DNA from: Stichopus chloronotus
Lineage: Eukaryota; Echinodermata; Holothuroidea; Aspidochirotida; Stichopodidae
Direction: 5' to 3'
DNA: 64,000 bases
Assembly: GCA_021234535.1 (NCBI GenBank)
Contig: CM037848.1
Span: 11,575,944-11,639,943, forward strand
Below the pieces are notes generated by a model. That model was not told the origin of the DNA, did no database searches, and saw only the letters and a list, made by a program, of their open reading frames with translations. The position numbers and the translations under genes are program-made. This document shows, one piece after another, positions 23,701 to 35,620 of this stretch. Each line of letters starts with the position of its first letter. Within the stretch, counting starts at the first letter, position 1.

Positions 23701-23990
23701 AAACGATTATCACACACCTCAGTGTGGACAAACAACAGCACGGCGCAAAGCTAACAGGAACAAAGTCAATCAAAACGGGCAGGCCACCTGGGCGTCTACT
23801 TATTGTCTGAGATTACATGCAAGAAAAAAAGGATAAATGGCAGAAATGGCAAGTGTGAAGAAGCTACCAGTGGAGAAAATCTATTTAATCTCATTGCAAT
23901 ATAATAGAAGGACATGCATGTTTTAACAAGAAAATAATATTGCAACATCATATACAGCCATAAAAGAATTTTACACCATTCTATCTGCAT

Positions 23991-24087
23991 GATTGTTGCA
24001 GTGGCCGAGTGGGCAAGCAGTTTTTCCTGCAGCTATGGAGGCTCATCCCTTGGGTGTGTGGGTTCAAATCCCACCTCAACCAATCTC
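23991..24087 (+). mobile_element. tRNA-like SINE head at the start of unit A
   Basis: GCAGTGGCCGAGTGGGCAAG (A-box region), a long variable arm, then GTGTGGGTTCAAATCCCACC (B-box/T-arm) and CAACCAATCTC. The leader AATATTGCAACATCA begins near 23936. It retains the canonical GCCGAGTGG D-arm, which copies B and C have changed to GCCAGGTGG. Confidence 0.65.
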
Positions 24088-24594
24088 ATATTTTCAAACT
24101 AGGAAATTAGCAAGTAACATATGAAGAAAAGACAGCAAAAATGAAGAATGGAAAAAAAAACTTCCAAAGTACAAGAACGAAGTCAGTTTGTTAAGATGCG
24201 CTTTGTTAAATAGCAAGTACCTCTTCAAAAATAAAGGAAACAAAAGACTTACATGTTGCAAAAAAAAAACCTCCCAACTTACAAGAAGAAAGTCGATTAG
24301 TCAAAATGTGTTTTGTTAAATACCAAGTACCTCTTCAAAGATCAAAGGAATCACAAGAGTTATGTGCATCCAAAAACCAAAAAAAAAAAGAAAAGAAAAA
24401 GAGAGACAAATTTTGCAGTGTTTTCTCAGAATTAAATATACTGCACCTGATATGCTACTGTGAGGAGATTTAGGAAAGGGTCCGCCTACAAAATGAGATT
24501 CACTTGACAAGATTGGATCACTATAATTGTACCTAGTCCTCACAGAAGTTTTGTAATGTGCGATAAAAATCATGTCTCAGGAAGAACTTTTCTG

Positions 24595-24690
24595 CATGAT
24601 AACGTATGACGTGATATCCAGACATACCATAATGGTTAGGGTTCATCCTCTCCAGAAGGTATAATCACGTATGATGTCACGTGAGGATTG
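24595..24690. repeat. Imperfect inverted-repeat segment in unit A
   Basis: The arms ACGTATGACGTGAT (24602-24615) and ATCACGTATGATGTCACGTG (24664-24683) are imperfect inverted copies around a spacer containing GGTTAGGGTTCATCC. Units B and C carry the same segment with all four CpG sites as CA or TG. Confidence 0.6.
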
Positions 24691-25299
24691 ATTGATTATT
24701 ACCTCAAACACTGGGCATGAAGCTAGATATTCTCCATACAAGTGTCCAAGTTTCCAAACGAGTGTGCAAATGCAGCAAATTTAAACTAATTCTGAAGTTA
24801 CAGTACTTCAATATGCCTGATTCTCATTGCTCTGAATAATTACAGAGAGCTCGCTACTGATTGTGGAACGAGAAAGAAGATGTAGAGGGTTTAAAAAAAA
24901 CCCCGCTTTTCCAGATATTTTACATCTTGTTTACCCATTAGTCTAATATGAGTTAAGGAATTGTTTAGGTCTTGCGAAAACTTTAAGATCTGCTTCGTAA
25001 TAACAGGAGTTGTTATGTCCCTGCAGATGAATCTGGACAAAGAGAAACCATGGTCCCTTTTCTTTGTTAAATGTCTTAGCATTTGCATATAAATATTGTC
25101 ATGTGGTTTACAAAATAAATTTACTTCACTCCTCACTTTAATACCTGTCTCAACACAACACAGAAATCATATTTGAAAATTCTACAGTTCTTTCTATAAG
25201 CAACAATGTAATAAATATGGAACAGTACAGAGGTACACATTGGTAATGCATAGGTTATATGAGGTGAGGGAGTACTGGTGAAGGATGAGGAAGCATTTG

Positions 25300-25615
25300 A
25301 TGAGGTGAGGGAGTATTTAGAAGGTTTTCAAACTATGTCCTCTATTGACCTCAAACGACCTTTCACCTCCATGAAAAACAATAGGGATCATCTACTCATG
25401 AAGGGCTACAAACACAACAACTCTGAAGTTCAAGCACCTGTCCCTTCTTGAAATACCTTGTTTACATGGTTTTCAGACTGTGTCCTCTACTGACCCAACA
25501 TAACCTTTGACCTCAATACAAAAATATACACATCATCTACTTATTGAGTGCTACCAATGACAACAGTTTCAAGTTCCAGTAACATCTGGTTGCTGAGATA
25601 TCTCAAAAATAAAAT
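25300..25615 (+). repeat. Degenerate TGACCT-rich repeat units in unit A
   Basis: Contains TTGACCTCAAACGACCTTTC and CATAACCTTTGACCTCAA about 130 bp apart, with the family's AATAGGGATCATCTACTC and CTTCTTGAAATACC blocks. Copies are at about 30270-30570 and 40530-40850. Confidence 0.65.
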
Positions 25616-25925
25616 GTTCTCGGTAAAGCACAATTAATCGAAAAAGAAAAGTTGTCATTTCTGCCGTGGATGACTCTTTTCTCTTGGCTATAACAAATAC
25701 CGCAAAGGATGTAGGATACTTTTATTCACAAAGCAATGAGTGAAAAGGTTTGATATGAACTTGCTCTTTGAATGTATATTCAGTAACATTTGGTTGCTGA
25801 GATATCTCCCTTGATAGGTTTTCATACTTTCAGCTCTATAGTGATCTCCGATACCCTGTGTGCAAGCCAAGGCGTCACACATGCATGCACACACATACAT
25901 ACACCTGCACATGCCATCACCATTG

Positions 25926-25960
25926 CTTTGATTCCTTGCCTGCTTTCAGCAAGGAATCAA
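25926..25960 (+). repeat. Conserved 13-bp-stem hairpin closing the TGACCT-rich repeat block
   Basis: TTTGATTCCTTGC and GCAAGGAATCAAA form a perfect stem with the 9-nt loop CTGCTTTCA. Related hairpins occupy the same relative place at 20828-20852 and about 35055-35080, and identical ones occur in units B and C. It could be the structured end of a non-autonomous element. Confidence 0.6.
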
Positions 25961-26605
25961 AAATGCTTCCAAAGGAAATTGGTATGGAAAAGAGAAGTTC
26001 AACCGTATATATCACATAAGGGGTGCTGTGCAAAACATATATGAGTAAGATATTGAAGCACAAGGTAGAAATGTGAAAACAGAGGCTTTGAAAAAGAACA
26101 AAAGCCACATATAATATACCTTTACAGTAACCATATACATACTAATACCAGTGAACCATAATTAATGTTGTACAGATCTGTATACATGCACACGCAAATG
26201 CTTTTGTACAATAAGTGTTACTCAAGACTGCTGATGACAGGGAAATTGACATACCTTCACCTTGTTTATTTATCATTAAGTGTTTGAACAATAGATCACT
26301 ATATTAGAGTCACTGTCAAAGGAAGAGATACTGTTCTGAATTACAGTCCAGCAGACAGCCAATTACACACTTAATATATCAATCACACCAGCCAACCAGA
26401 CACGGGTGTTGATCTGGAGAAAAACATGACAGGAAAATGATGATGATGATGATAGGCATGTAAGGTCACGAAGGATTAAACCACTGAAAATATCCTTTTA
26501 CTCAAAACATAATAAATATAGAATGACCTGTCAAAACTAGGTAATATTGCAACATCTCTGACTTTCATTGAACAAAGAATTTTCAAACCCTTCATTTGAG
26601 TGCAA

Positions 26606-26700
26606 GATTGGTCTAGAGTAGCCAGGTGGGCAGTTCCTTACACTGCAGTGTAGGAGGCTCTCCTTTGGGTGTGTGGGATCAAATCCCACCTCGACCAATT
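26606..26700 (+). mobile_element. tRNA-like SINE head, second type, in unit A
   Basis: GATTGGTC...GACCAATT ends pair with each other. The T-arm reads GTGGGATCAAATCCCAC, so the usual GGTTC of the B-box is changed to GGATC. Preceded by AATATTGCAACATC near 26550. Repeated in units B (31564-31658) and C (41839-41933). Confidence 0.6.
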
Positions 26701-28941
26701 TCACATTTTCACTCTTAAACAAGCCAATGAGCAGAAAGTCCACCCCCCTGCCCTGCCCTGCCCACTTGGTTACAGGCCTGGCTCACTGTCAAATGAAGTG
26801 AGGTTGAAAATGGTCCCTGCCCTGCAGTCTAATCTGTGAATGTGTTAATGGTGACATTGTAAGGGTTAAATTTATTTACTGCATGAACAGTCATTTCCAC
26901 AAGTTGGTACCTTGGTCTTTGTGTTATAACTGCCATACTTAGCTTGTAATGGTATTAAACTCCTAAACTTATTATTTTGATGACGCGTTATTGAATATGC
27001 AAACTGAAATCCATTCTTCATCAATAAAGGTCTTTCACTAAATTCGTGATTTGCACACATAGTCAAAAGTCTTCTTAATTACTGACTGTTGTGTCACACT
27101 TTGTATCTTTTTGTTTGATTTCAGAAAATAATAAAAATAATAATAATAAAAATAAAAATTTGTTATCATCTATTCCATGTGCCTCTTCACACATGTAGTG
27201 TACCATATTAGCCACACAGACCAGCTACTACAGAGGCACTTATTAACTGCTGAAAGCATGTGTTAGCAAAAAATTGAAAATATCCTCAAAAATACTCTTA
27301 TTTGAAGAGCTTACTGTATACTCAATTCATTTGCTGGTTAGGGCTTGTCAATTTGACACTTCAATCAATTGGGAAGATTTTGAAACATTTAAGCTAACAG
27401 CTGATAAAGTACTGTGGTGTAAAGGTTAAATCATGATTTTAGAAAACAGAATTAAAGCAATAAATCTTGAAGACGGGACGGAAATTACTTGAGAGGGTAA
27501 GTGGAATGGGACCCCCCTCTTTGCCGATATTTTCTATTAATGATTACCGAATTTTTTTCTTTTCATTTCTACAAATTATATGAGGTTGGGTCACAGTCCC
27601 AAGTGAAAACTATCTGACATCCCTTTGCGCATGTCATCCATGTAACATGCCTGTCCCAGTTATTGTAATGTAGGAAAGGCAAGATTTTCTTTCTTTTTCA
27701 ATTATTAAGACTTCAAAATCCGTAAATTTCTAGAAAGTTTATTGTATTGTTGATGCCATAGCCCGCATGATGAATGTGTATTACTCAAGCATCAGCTCTG
27801 ACTGCATCCGTAATTTAGAAAAGTCCGCAAACTATTACTTGGATTCCGACTCAGTGTGCGCACAAATTGCAAGCTATCAAAATTCATGTATGCCAACTTA
27901 ATCACTTACACTCAGTAGCACTCAATACTATTTTTCCTTATGCGATGATTATTCATGCTCTTTTAAGCCAATCATCAGATGTTAAGGAAGACTCATACGT
28001 ATATAGAGATATTGGATCTTTGAAGAGATGAATCCGTAATTGTCCACAGGTGTTTCAGTGGGTACGGTTTGAAGTGAAAACAATAAAGGCACATACCAAC
28101 ATCTGCCGGGAAGGTTCCTGATGCCATTATACCAATGAAACATTGACACTGGGCAGAGTTCCAGGGACACTTTTTTTTCCTTTTTTAGTGTGGGACTTAT
28201 TAACGTATCACCCTCTGAGCAGAGCGCCACCATCAGCTTGTGTACAATAAGTACATCTTGGAGCAAAGCATGCCAAGAAATGTTTTGCAAACAAAGCTTC
28301 CCCAGGTGGAGGGAAATGGAGCTTAATTTTCTGACCACATATGTCTACAGTACTGATAGTGTGATCATTTTGCCAATTTTTTTTGGGGGGGGAGGGGTGG
28401 GGTAGCAAAATTTTGGAGGGCTAATTTCCTAAAAACCTGACTCCATATCTTGTGTCTGCATACGTACGTAAAATATTGAAACTTAATTGATAACTGAAAC
28501 TCTCTACATATGCCTTTACATGCAATAGCTGCTACCTATGTGATGCTTTATTCAAACTGACAGGGAAAACTGACAATCAATCAGCGGTTATTGCTTAGAA
28601 ATCTCATTTTTTTTGTCGACGATTAAGACCACAGAAGAACACGTTCAAAGGGCAGAAAAAGTTGTGTATGATACACTTGAGTACAGACAAGCACTTGAGT
28701 AGCAATACATAACAAGAGCAAAGTCAATCACAGACTGCTGACCGGATAAGGCGCTGCCTTTTTGAGAATAGTACAGCAGGAACAAGGAAGTGATGGTCAT
28801 GGCACATAATGTCAAATGGAATGGAACCATGGCAAACTGTCTGTCTGCTCTAAACAAGATAAAATAGAAGGACAATTCCAGCAAACAATATTGCAACATC
28901 ATGTACATCCATAAAAGAATTTTACACCCTTCTGTGTGTAT

Positions 28942-31900
28942 GATTGTTGCAGTGGCCAGGTGGGCAAGCAGTTTTTCCTGCAGCTATGAGGAGGCTCATC
29001 CCGTGGGTGTGTGGGTTCAAATCCCACCTCAACCAATCTCATATTTTCAAACTAGGAAATTAGCAACTAACATATGAAGAAAAGACAGCAAAAATGAAGA
29101 ATGAAAAAAAAACTTCCAAAGTACAAGAACGAAGTCAGTTTGTTAAGATGCGCTTTGTTAAATAGCAAGTACCTCTTCAAAAATAAAAGGAAACAAAAGA
29201 CTTACATGTTGCAAAAAAAAAACCTCCCAACTTACAAGAAGAAAGTCGATTAGTCAAAATGTGTTTTGTTAAATACCAAGTACCTCTTCAAAGATCAAAG
29301 GAATCACAAGAGTTATGTGCATCCAAAAACCAAAAAAAAAAAGAAAAGAAAAAGAGAGACAAATTTTGCAGTGTTTTCTCAGAATTAAATATACTGCACC
29401 TGATATGCTACTGTGAGGAGATTTAGGAAAGGGTCCGCCTTCAAAATGAGATTCACTTGACAAGATTGGATCACTATAATTGTACCTAGTCCTCACAGAA
29501 GTTTTGTAATATGCTATAAAAATCATGTCTCAGGAAGAACTTTTCTGCATGATAACATATGACATGATATCCAGACATACCATAATGGTTAGGGTTCATC
29601 CTCTCCAGAAGGTATAATCATGTATGATGTCATGTGAGGATTGATTGATTATTACCTCAAACACTGGGCATGAAGCTAGATATTCTCCATACAAGTGTCC
29701 AAGTTTCCATACGAGTGTGCAAATGCAGCAAATTTAAACTAATTCTGAAGTTACAGTACTTCAATATGCCTGATTCTCATTGCTTTGAATAATTACAGAG
29801 AGCTCGCTACTGATTGTGGAACGAGAAAGAAGATGTAGAGAGTTTAAAAAAAAAATAAAACCTGCTTTTCCAGATATTTTACATCTTGTTTACCCATTAG
29901 TCTAATATGAGTTAAGGAATTGTTTAGGTCTTGTGAAAACTTTAAGATCTGCTTCGTAATAACAGGAGTTGTTATGTCCCTGCAGATGAATCTGGACAAA
30001 GAGAAACCATGGTCCCTTTTCTTTGTTAAATGTCTTAGCATTTGTATATAAATATTGTCATGTGGTTTACAAAATAAATTTACTTCACTCCTCACTTTAA
30101 TACCTGTCTCAACACAACACAGAAATCATATTTGAAAATTCACATTTCTTTCTATAAGCACCAACGTAATAAATATGGAACAGTACAGAGGTACACATTG
30201 GTAATGCATAGGTTATATGAGGTGAGGGAGTACTGGTGAAGGATGAGGAAGCATTTGATGAGGTGAGGGAGTATTTAGAAGGTTTTCAAACTATGTCCTC
30301 TACTGACCTCAAACGACCTTTCACCTCCATGAAAAACAATAGGGATCATCTACTCATGAAGGGCTACAAACACAACAACTCTGAAGTTCAAGCACCTGTC
30401 CCTTCTTGAAATACCTTGTTTACATGGTTTTCAGACTGTGTCCTCTACTGACCCAACATAACCTTTGACCTCAATACAAAAATATACACATCATCTACTT
30501 ATTGAGTGCTACCAATGACAACAGTTTCAAGTTCCAGTAACATCTGGTTGCTGAGATATCTCAAAAATAAAATGTTCTCGGTAAAGCACAATTAATCGAA
30601 AAAGAAAAGTTGTCATTTCTGCCGTGGATGACTCTTTTCTCTTGGCTATAACAAATACCGCAAAGGATGTAGGATACTTTTATTCACAAAGCAATGAGTG
30701 AAAAGGTTTGATATGAACTTGCTCTTTGAATGTATATTCAGTAACATTTGGTTGCTGAGATATCTCCCTTGATAGGTTTTCATACTTTCAGCTCTATAGT
30801 GATCTCCGATACCCTGTGTGCAAGCCAAGGCGTCACACATGCATGCACACACATACATACACCTGCACATGCCATCACCATTGCTTTGATTCCTTGCCTG
30901 CTTTCAGCAAGGAATCAAAAATGCTTCCAAAGGAAATTGGTATGGAAAAGGGAAGTTCAACCGTATATATCACATAAGCGGTGTTGTGCAAAACATATAT
31001 GAGTAAGATATTGAAGCGCAAGGTAGAAATGTGAAAACAGAGGCTTTGAAAAAGAACAAAAGCCACATATAATATACCTTTACAGTAACCATATACATAC
31101 TAATACCAGTGAACCATAATTAATGTTGTACAGATCTGTATACATGCACACGCAAATGCTTTTGTACAATAGGTGTTACTCAAGACTGCTGATGACAGGG
31201 AAATTGACATACCTTCACCTTGTTTATTTATCATTAAGTGTTTGAACAATAGATCACTATATTACAGTCACTGTCAAAGGAAGAGATACTGTTCTGAATT
31301 ACAGTCCAGCAGACAGCCAATTACACACTTAATATATCAATCACACCAGCCAACCAGACACGGGTGTTGATCTGGAGAAAAACATGACAGGAAAATGATG
31401 ATGATGATGATAGGCATGTAAGGTCACGTAGGATTAAACCACTGAAAATATCCTTTTACTCAAAACATAATAAATATAGAATGACCTGTCAAAACTAGGT
31501 AATATTGCAACATCTCTGACTTTCATTGAACAAAGAATTTTCAAACCCTTCATTTGAGTGCAAGATTGGTCTAGAGTAGCCAGGTGGGCAGTTCCTTACA
31601 CTGCAGTGTAGGAGGCTCTCCTTTGGGTGTGTGGGATCAAATCCCACCTCGACCAATTTCACATTTTCACTCTTAAACAAGCCAATGAGCAGAAAGTCCA
31701 CCCCCCTGCCCTGCCCTGCCCACTTGGTTACAGGCCTGGCTCACTGTCAAATGAAGTGAGGTTGAAAATGGTCCCTGCCCTGCAGTCTAATCTGTGAATG
31801 TGTTAATGGTGACATTGTAAGGGTTAAATTTATTTACTGCATGAACAGTCATTTCCACAAGTTGGTACCTTGGTCTTTGTGTTATAACTGCCATACTTAG

Positions 31901-33169
31901 CTTGTAATGGTATTAAACTCCTAAACTTATTATTTTGATGACGCGTTATTGAATATGCAAACTGAAATCCATTCTTCATCAATAAAGGTCTTTCACTAAA
32001 TTCGTGATTTGCACACATAGTCAAAAGTCTTCTTAATTACTAACTGTTGTGTCACACTTTGTATCTTTTTGTTTGATTTCAGAAAATAATAAAAATAATA
32101 ATAATAAAAATAAAAATTTGTTATCATCTATTCCATGTGCCTCTTCACACATGTAGTGTACCATATTAGCCACACAGACCAGCTACTACAGAGGCACTTA
32201 TTAACTGCTGAAAGCATGTGTTAGCAAAAAATTGAAAATATCCTCAAAAATACTCTTATTTGAAGAGCTTACTGTATACTCAATTCATTTGCTGGTTAGG
32301 GCTTGTCAATTTGACACTTCAATCAATTGGGAAGATTTTGAAACATTTAAGCTAACAGCTGATAAAGTACTGTGGTGTAAAGGTTAAATCATGATTTTAG
32401 AAAACAGAATTAAAGCAATAAATCTTGAAGACGGGACGGAAATTACTTGAGAGGGTAAGTGGAATGGGACCCCCCTCTTTGCCGATATTTTCTATTAATG
32501 ATTACCGAATTTTTTTCTTTTCATTTCTACAAATTATATGAGGTTGGGTCACAGTCCCAAGTGAAAACTATCTGACATCCCTTTGCGCATGTCATCCATG
32601 TAACATGCCTGTCCCAGTTATTGTAATGTAGGAAAGGCAAGATTTTCTTTCTTTTTCAATTATTAAGACTTCAAAATCCGTAAATTTCTAGAAAGTTTAT
32701 TGTATTGTTGATGCCATAGCCCGCATGATGAATGTGTATTACTCAAGCATCAGCTCTGACTGCATCCGTAATTTAGAAAAGTCCGCAAACTATTACTTGG
32801 ATTCCGACTCAGTGTGCGCACAAATTGCAAGCTATCAAAATTCATGTATGCCAACTTAATCACTTACACTCAGTAGCACTCAGTACTATTTTTCCTTATG
32901 CGATGATTATTCATGCTCTTTTAAGCCAATCATCAGATGTTAAGGAAGACTCATACGTATATAGAGATATTGGATCTTTGAAGAGATGAATCCGTAATTG
33001 TCCACAGGTGTTTCAGTGGGTACGGTTTGAAGTGAAAACAATAAAGGCACATACCAACATCTGCCGGGAAGGTTCCTGATGCCATTATACCAATGAAACA
33101 TTGACACTGGGCAGAGTTCCAGGGACACTTTTTTTTCCTTTTTTAGTGTGGGACTTATTAACGTATCAC
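28942..33169 (+). repeat. 4.95-kb tandem unit B, left part
   Basis: Nearly identical to 23991-28207 of unit A and begins with the tRNA-like repeat (28942-29040). It is interrupted after ...GTATCAC by the 5.3-kb element and resumes at 38493. Variants shared with unit C but not A, such as AAAATAAAACCTGC near 29850 against AAAACCCCGC in A, suggest that B and C are sister copies. Confidence 0.93.
31564..31658 (+). mobile_element. tRNA-like SINE head, second type, in unit B
   Basis: Copy of the repeat at 26606, including the altered GGATC in the T-arm. Confidence 0.6.
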
Positions 33170-33179
33170 CCCTTACAGA

Positions 33180-33700
33180 AATGACATGCAATGACATGCT
33201 TATCCACTTGCATGGAAGTTGCACAGAACTTGTATGGAATTGGAATGTTTTCATGCTTATTTTAAGCATGGTGACAGCATGTTGGAAGCATGGCATACCA
33301 TGCTTAAGCATGGCACGCCATGCTTATTACTGATACAGCATGGTGGAAGCCTGGCATACCATGCTTATTTAATAGCATGGGGGAAGCATGCCATGCCATG
33401 CTTATTAATAGCATGGTGGAAGCATGGCTTGCATGGGAGCATGTAACTTGCATGAAACTTGCGTAAAATTGGAATGTTTTCATGCTTGACCATGGTGTAC
33501 CATGCTTGAGATTAAGCATGGGCGGTTTTGCTGTTGCAGATACACCATGCTTGAGCATGGCGCACCATGCGTGAGCATGTCGCACCATGCATGAGCATGG
33601 CGCATCCTGCTTGTGCATGGTACACCATGCTTCACCATTTACACAACAGGCAGGCTGCATAAAACCATGCAAACCATGTTTTTCTATGGCATGGCAGTTC
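33180..33700. repeat. Left subterminal CATG-palindrome array of the 5.3-kb element
   Basis: More than twenty GCATGG or CCATGC words, mostly as inverted pairs such as CCATGCTTAAGCATGG. A longer sub-repeat containing AATTGGAATGTTTTCATGCTT occurs at about 33236 and 33470. The open frames here on both strands are by-products of the repeat. Confidence 0.8.
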
Positions 33701-33872
33701 ACCCTCGGACCACAATTGGAATTGTTGCTGGATGTGTACTAGAAATGGGAACTGTATACCTTGAATAGAAAAGAAAAAACAGTTCTGAGCATACATTTTT
33801 TTTTACATTTTTCATACTGCACATGCATACTGCACAGATTGAATAGAAATAGTGACACAATATAAAGACCAG

Positions 33873-33888
33873 AAAGCCAAGAGGCTTT
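33873..33888 (+). repeat. Small hairpin preceding GTGATTCCTTG, copy 3
   Basis: AAAGCC (loop AAGA) GGCTTT, followed by GTGATTCCTTGTGACATGG. It marks the left edge of the TGACCT-repeat block inside the 5.3-kb element, as at 20413. Confidence 0.5.
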
Positions 33889-33954
33889 GTGATTCCTTGT
33901 GACATGGTTATATTATAACAAACATGAGTAAGAGTTATCCACATGACAAGTATG

Positions 33955-34855
33955 AGATCAACTGCAGTTATTGTTCTTGAAACACCACATCAGTAAGCCT
34001 TTAACCCAAAATGAAGTTTATTTTGGTGACCTCAAATTACATTTGACATCCACCAAAAGCAATAAGGATCACCTACCCCGTGTGGCCAACCCACACATCA
34101 AGTATGACATCTGTCAACTTCTGGAGATAATGTGTTAGCAAGTTTTGACCTTGGGTGACCTCAAACGACCTTTGACCTCCACCAAAAACAAAAGGAGTCT
34201 TCTACTTAGTGCAAGTATGACATCAGTCAAGGTTAGACTCCGGGAGATATTGTGTTTACACATTTTTACACTTTGACCTTTGGTGACCTCAAATGACCCT
34301 TGACATCAACCAAAAACAATAAAGGTCTTCTGCTCATTATTACCAACCCACACATCAAGTATGACATCAGTCACTATTACCCTTCTGGAGATATTGTGTT
34401 TACAAGGTTCTTACAGTTTGACATCTGGTGACCTCAAATGACCTTCGACCTCCACAAAAAACAATAGGGATCATCTACTCAATATGACCAACCCGCACAC
34501 CAAGTATGACATCAGTCACAGTTACACTTTTGGAGATATTGTGTTGACAAGGTTTTTACATTTTGACATTTGGTGACCTCAAATGACCTTTGATCTCCAC
34601 CAAAAAACAATAGGGATCATTCACTCAATATAACCAAACCACACTAAGTATGACATCAGTCACAGTTACTGTTCTTGAGGTATCGTATTTACAATGTTTT
34701 CACATTTTGACCTCTGGTGACCTCAAATGACCGTTAACCTCCACCAAAAACGATAGGGATCATCTACTTACTATGACCAACCCACACACCAAGTATGAGA
34801 TCAGCTACGGTTACCCTTCTTGAGATACCGTGTTTACAAGCGAAGTGTCACATAG
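33955..34855 (+). repeat. Six-unit array of the ~145-bp TGACCT-rich repeat
   Basis: Six successive units with GTGACCTCAAA at about 34027, 34156, 34283, 34428, 34573 and 34718; the last three intervals are about 145 bp. Each unit has the three-half-site motif, then CACCAAAAACAATAGGGATC, a CACACACCAAGTATGACATC block, and GGAGATATTGTGTTTACA. It ends before a hairpin near 35055. Confidence 0.9.
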
Positions 34856-35429
34856 ACACATACAGCTTTGTTTTCCATTCATTCAGAGGACCTCATTGTG
34901 CTTTATTTTGTTTTTTCTTCCTCAACCCTAATCTTAAGAGGACCGGAGAAATCTATTAAATTTTCTACAGAGGTCCTAAAATCTATTGTTTCAGTCCTCG
35001 ATCCCACCTGAAAACAAGGGCATACATACACCCATACACGACATCATCGCATAGATTCCTTTTGCTTCTGCAAGGAATGAAAAAATCATTTAACTTTGAT
35101 TGTTCACACTGTAAATTTGGATGAGCATAAATCAACGCTTTCAATGTATAACAACTCCCAGGAAACCACTACAAAGACGTAGTTTTTCCATCTCAGATTC
35201 TCTCATCCTTACTTTTTTTGTCTTTTCATGAAAGATATTTCGTGAATTCATCCATGATTCTACAAAAAAAAAAAAAAAAAAACGATCTTTCATGTCACTG
35301 TATTCAGAAGTACAGTTACTCTGAAAATACCACTAACCTATTGTACACAGAAAAGATACCTATGTAGCTCCCGGCCCGGGCAGCTGTCTACAAGTACAAG
35401 CATGCAGCACGCGCTCAAAATTCTGTCAG

Positions 35430-35620
35430 AAACACCTGTCAATCATCTTTTCAATCATTACGTAGCAGCTTGTTGACAAGATTGTCGTCTGTGATTGGTT
35501 ATTCTATGTGTCCCGCGTAATTACTTCACAGGAACATGTAGCGGTTCGCTCATGTTTACTTCTATTTTCGTTGCCTAGACTACTAAATGTGGGCGGAGCC
35601 TATCACAAATTCGCGACGAC
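35430..35620. promoter_or_regulatory. Promoter-like segment inside the 5.3-kb element
   Basis: Contains TGTCAATCA (35437-35445, a TALE-type site), a CCAAT-box in reverse as GTGATTGGTTA (35491-35501), and a GC-box GGGCGGAGCC (35591-35600) in a locally CpG-richer setting. No coding frame downstream is recognised. Confidence 0.3.

Larger units (their letters stand above)
19640..23990 (+). repeat. Diverged outer copy of the 4.95-kb tandem unit
   Basis: Collinear with unit A but clearly older. The tRNA-like repeat at 19702, the TGACCT-rich repeat at 20500-20790, the hairpin at 20828-20852, the CACCCACTTGG and GTAATGGTATT blocks near 21550-21760, the TTTGATCGATTTCAGA block near 22165, and the GAGCAGAGTGCCACCATCA block at 23265 all occur in the same order as in the young units. 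The second tRNA-like repeat of the young units (26606) is absent at the expected place near 21.5 kb. No gene is seen. Confidence 0.75.
23991..28941 (+). repeat. 4.95-kb tandem unit A (uninterrupted)
   Basis: The reference copy: it runs from the tRNA-like repeat at 23991 to the same point of the next copy at 28942, a period of 4951 bp. It matches units B and C nearly base for base over almost its whole length. The last ~750 bp (28210-28941) starts with the block CTCTGAGCAGAGCGCCACC. No coding sequence is recognised; the short open frames recur in every unit only because the DNA is duplicated. A (TAA)n-like tract lies at about 27125-27165. Confidence 0.93.

Noticed and set aside
24316..25136. 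Minus-strand frames of 81-89 codons recurring in all three tandem units
   Set aside because: Their conservation is fully explained by recent duplication of the DNA; they have no domain and the diverged outer copies do not keep them open.
25926..25960. Helitron 3' end
   Set aside because: A suitable hairpin is present, but no CTRR terminus follows it and no 5' TC end or AT insertion site could be placed.
33219..33702. Cys/His/Met-rich frames of up to 132 codons
   Set aside because: By-products of the CATG palindrome array at the end of the 5.3-kb element.
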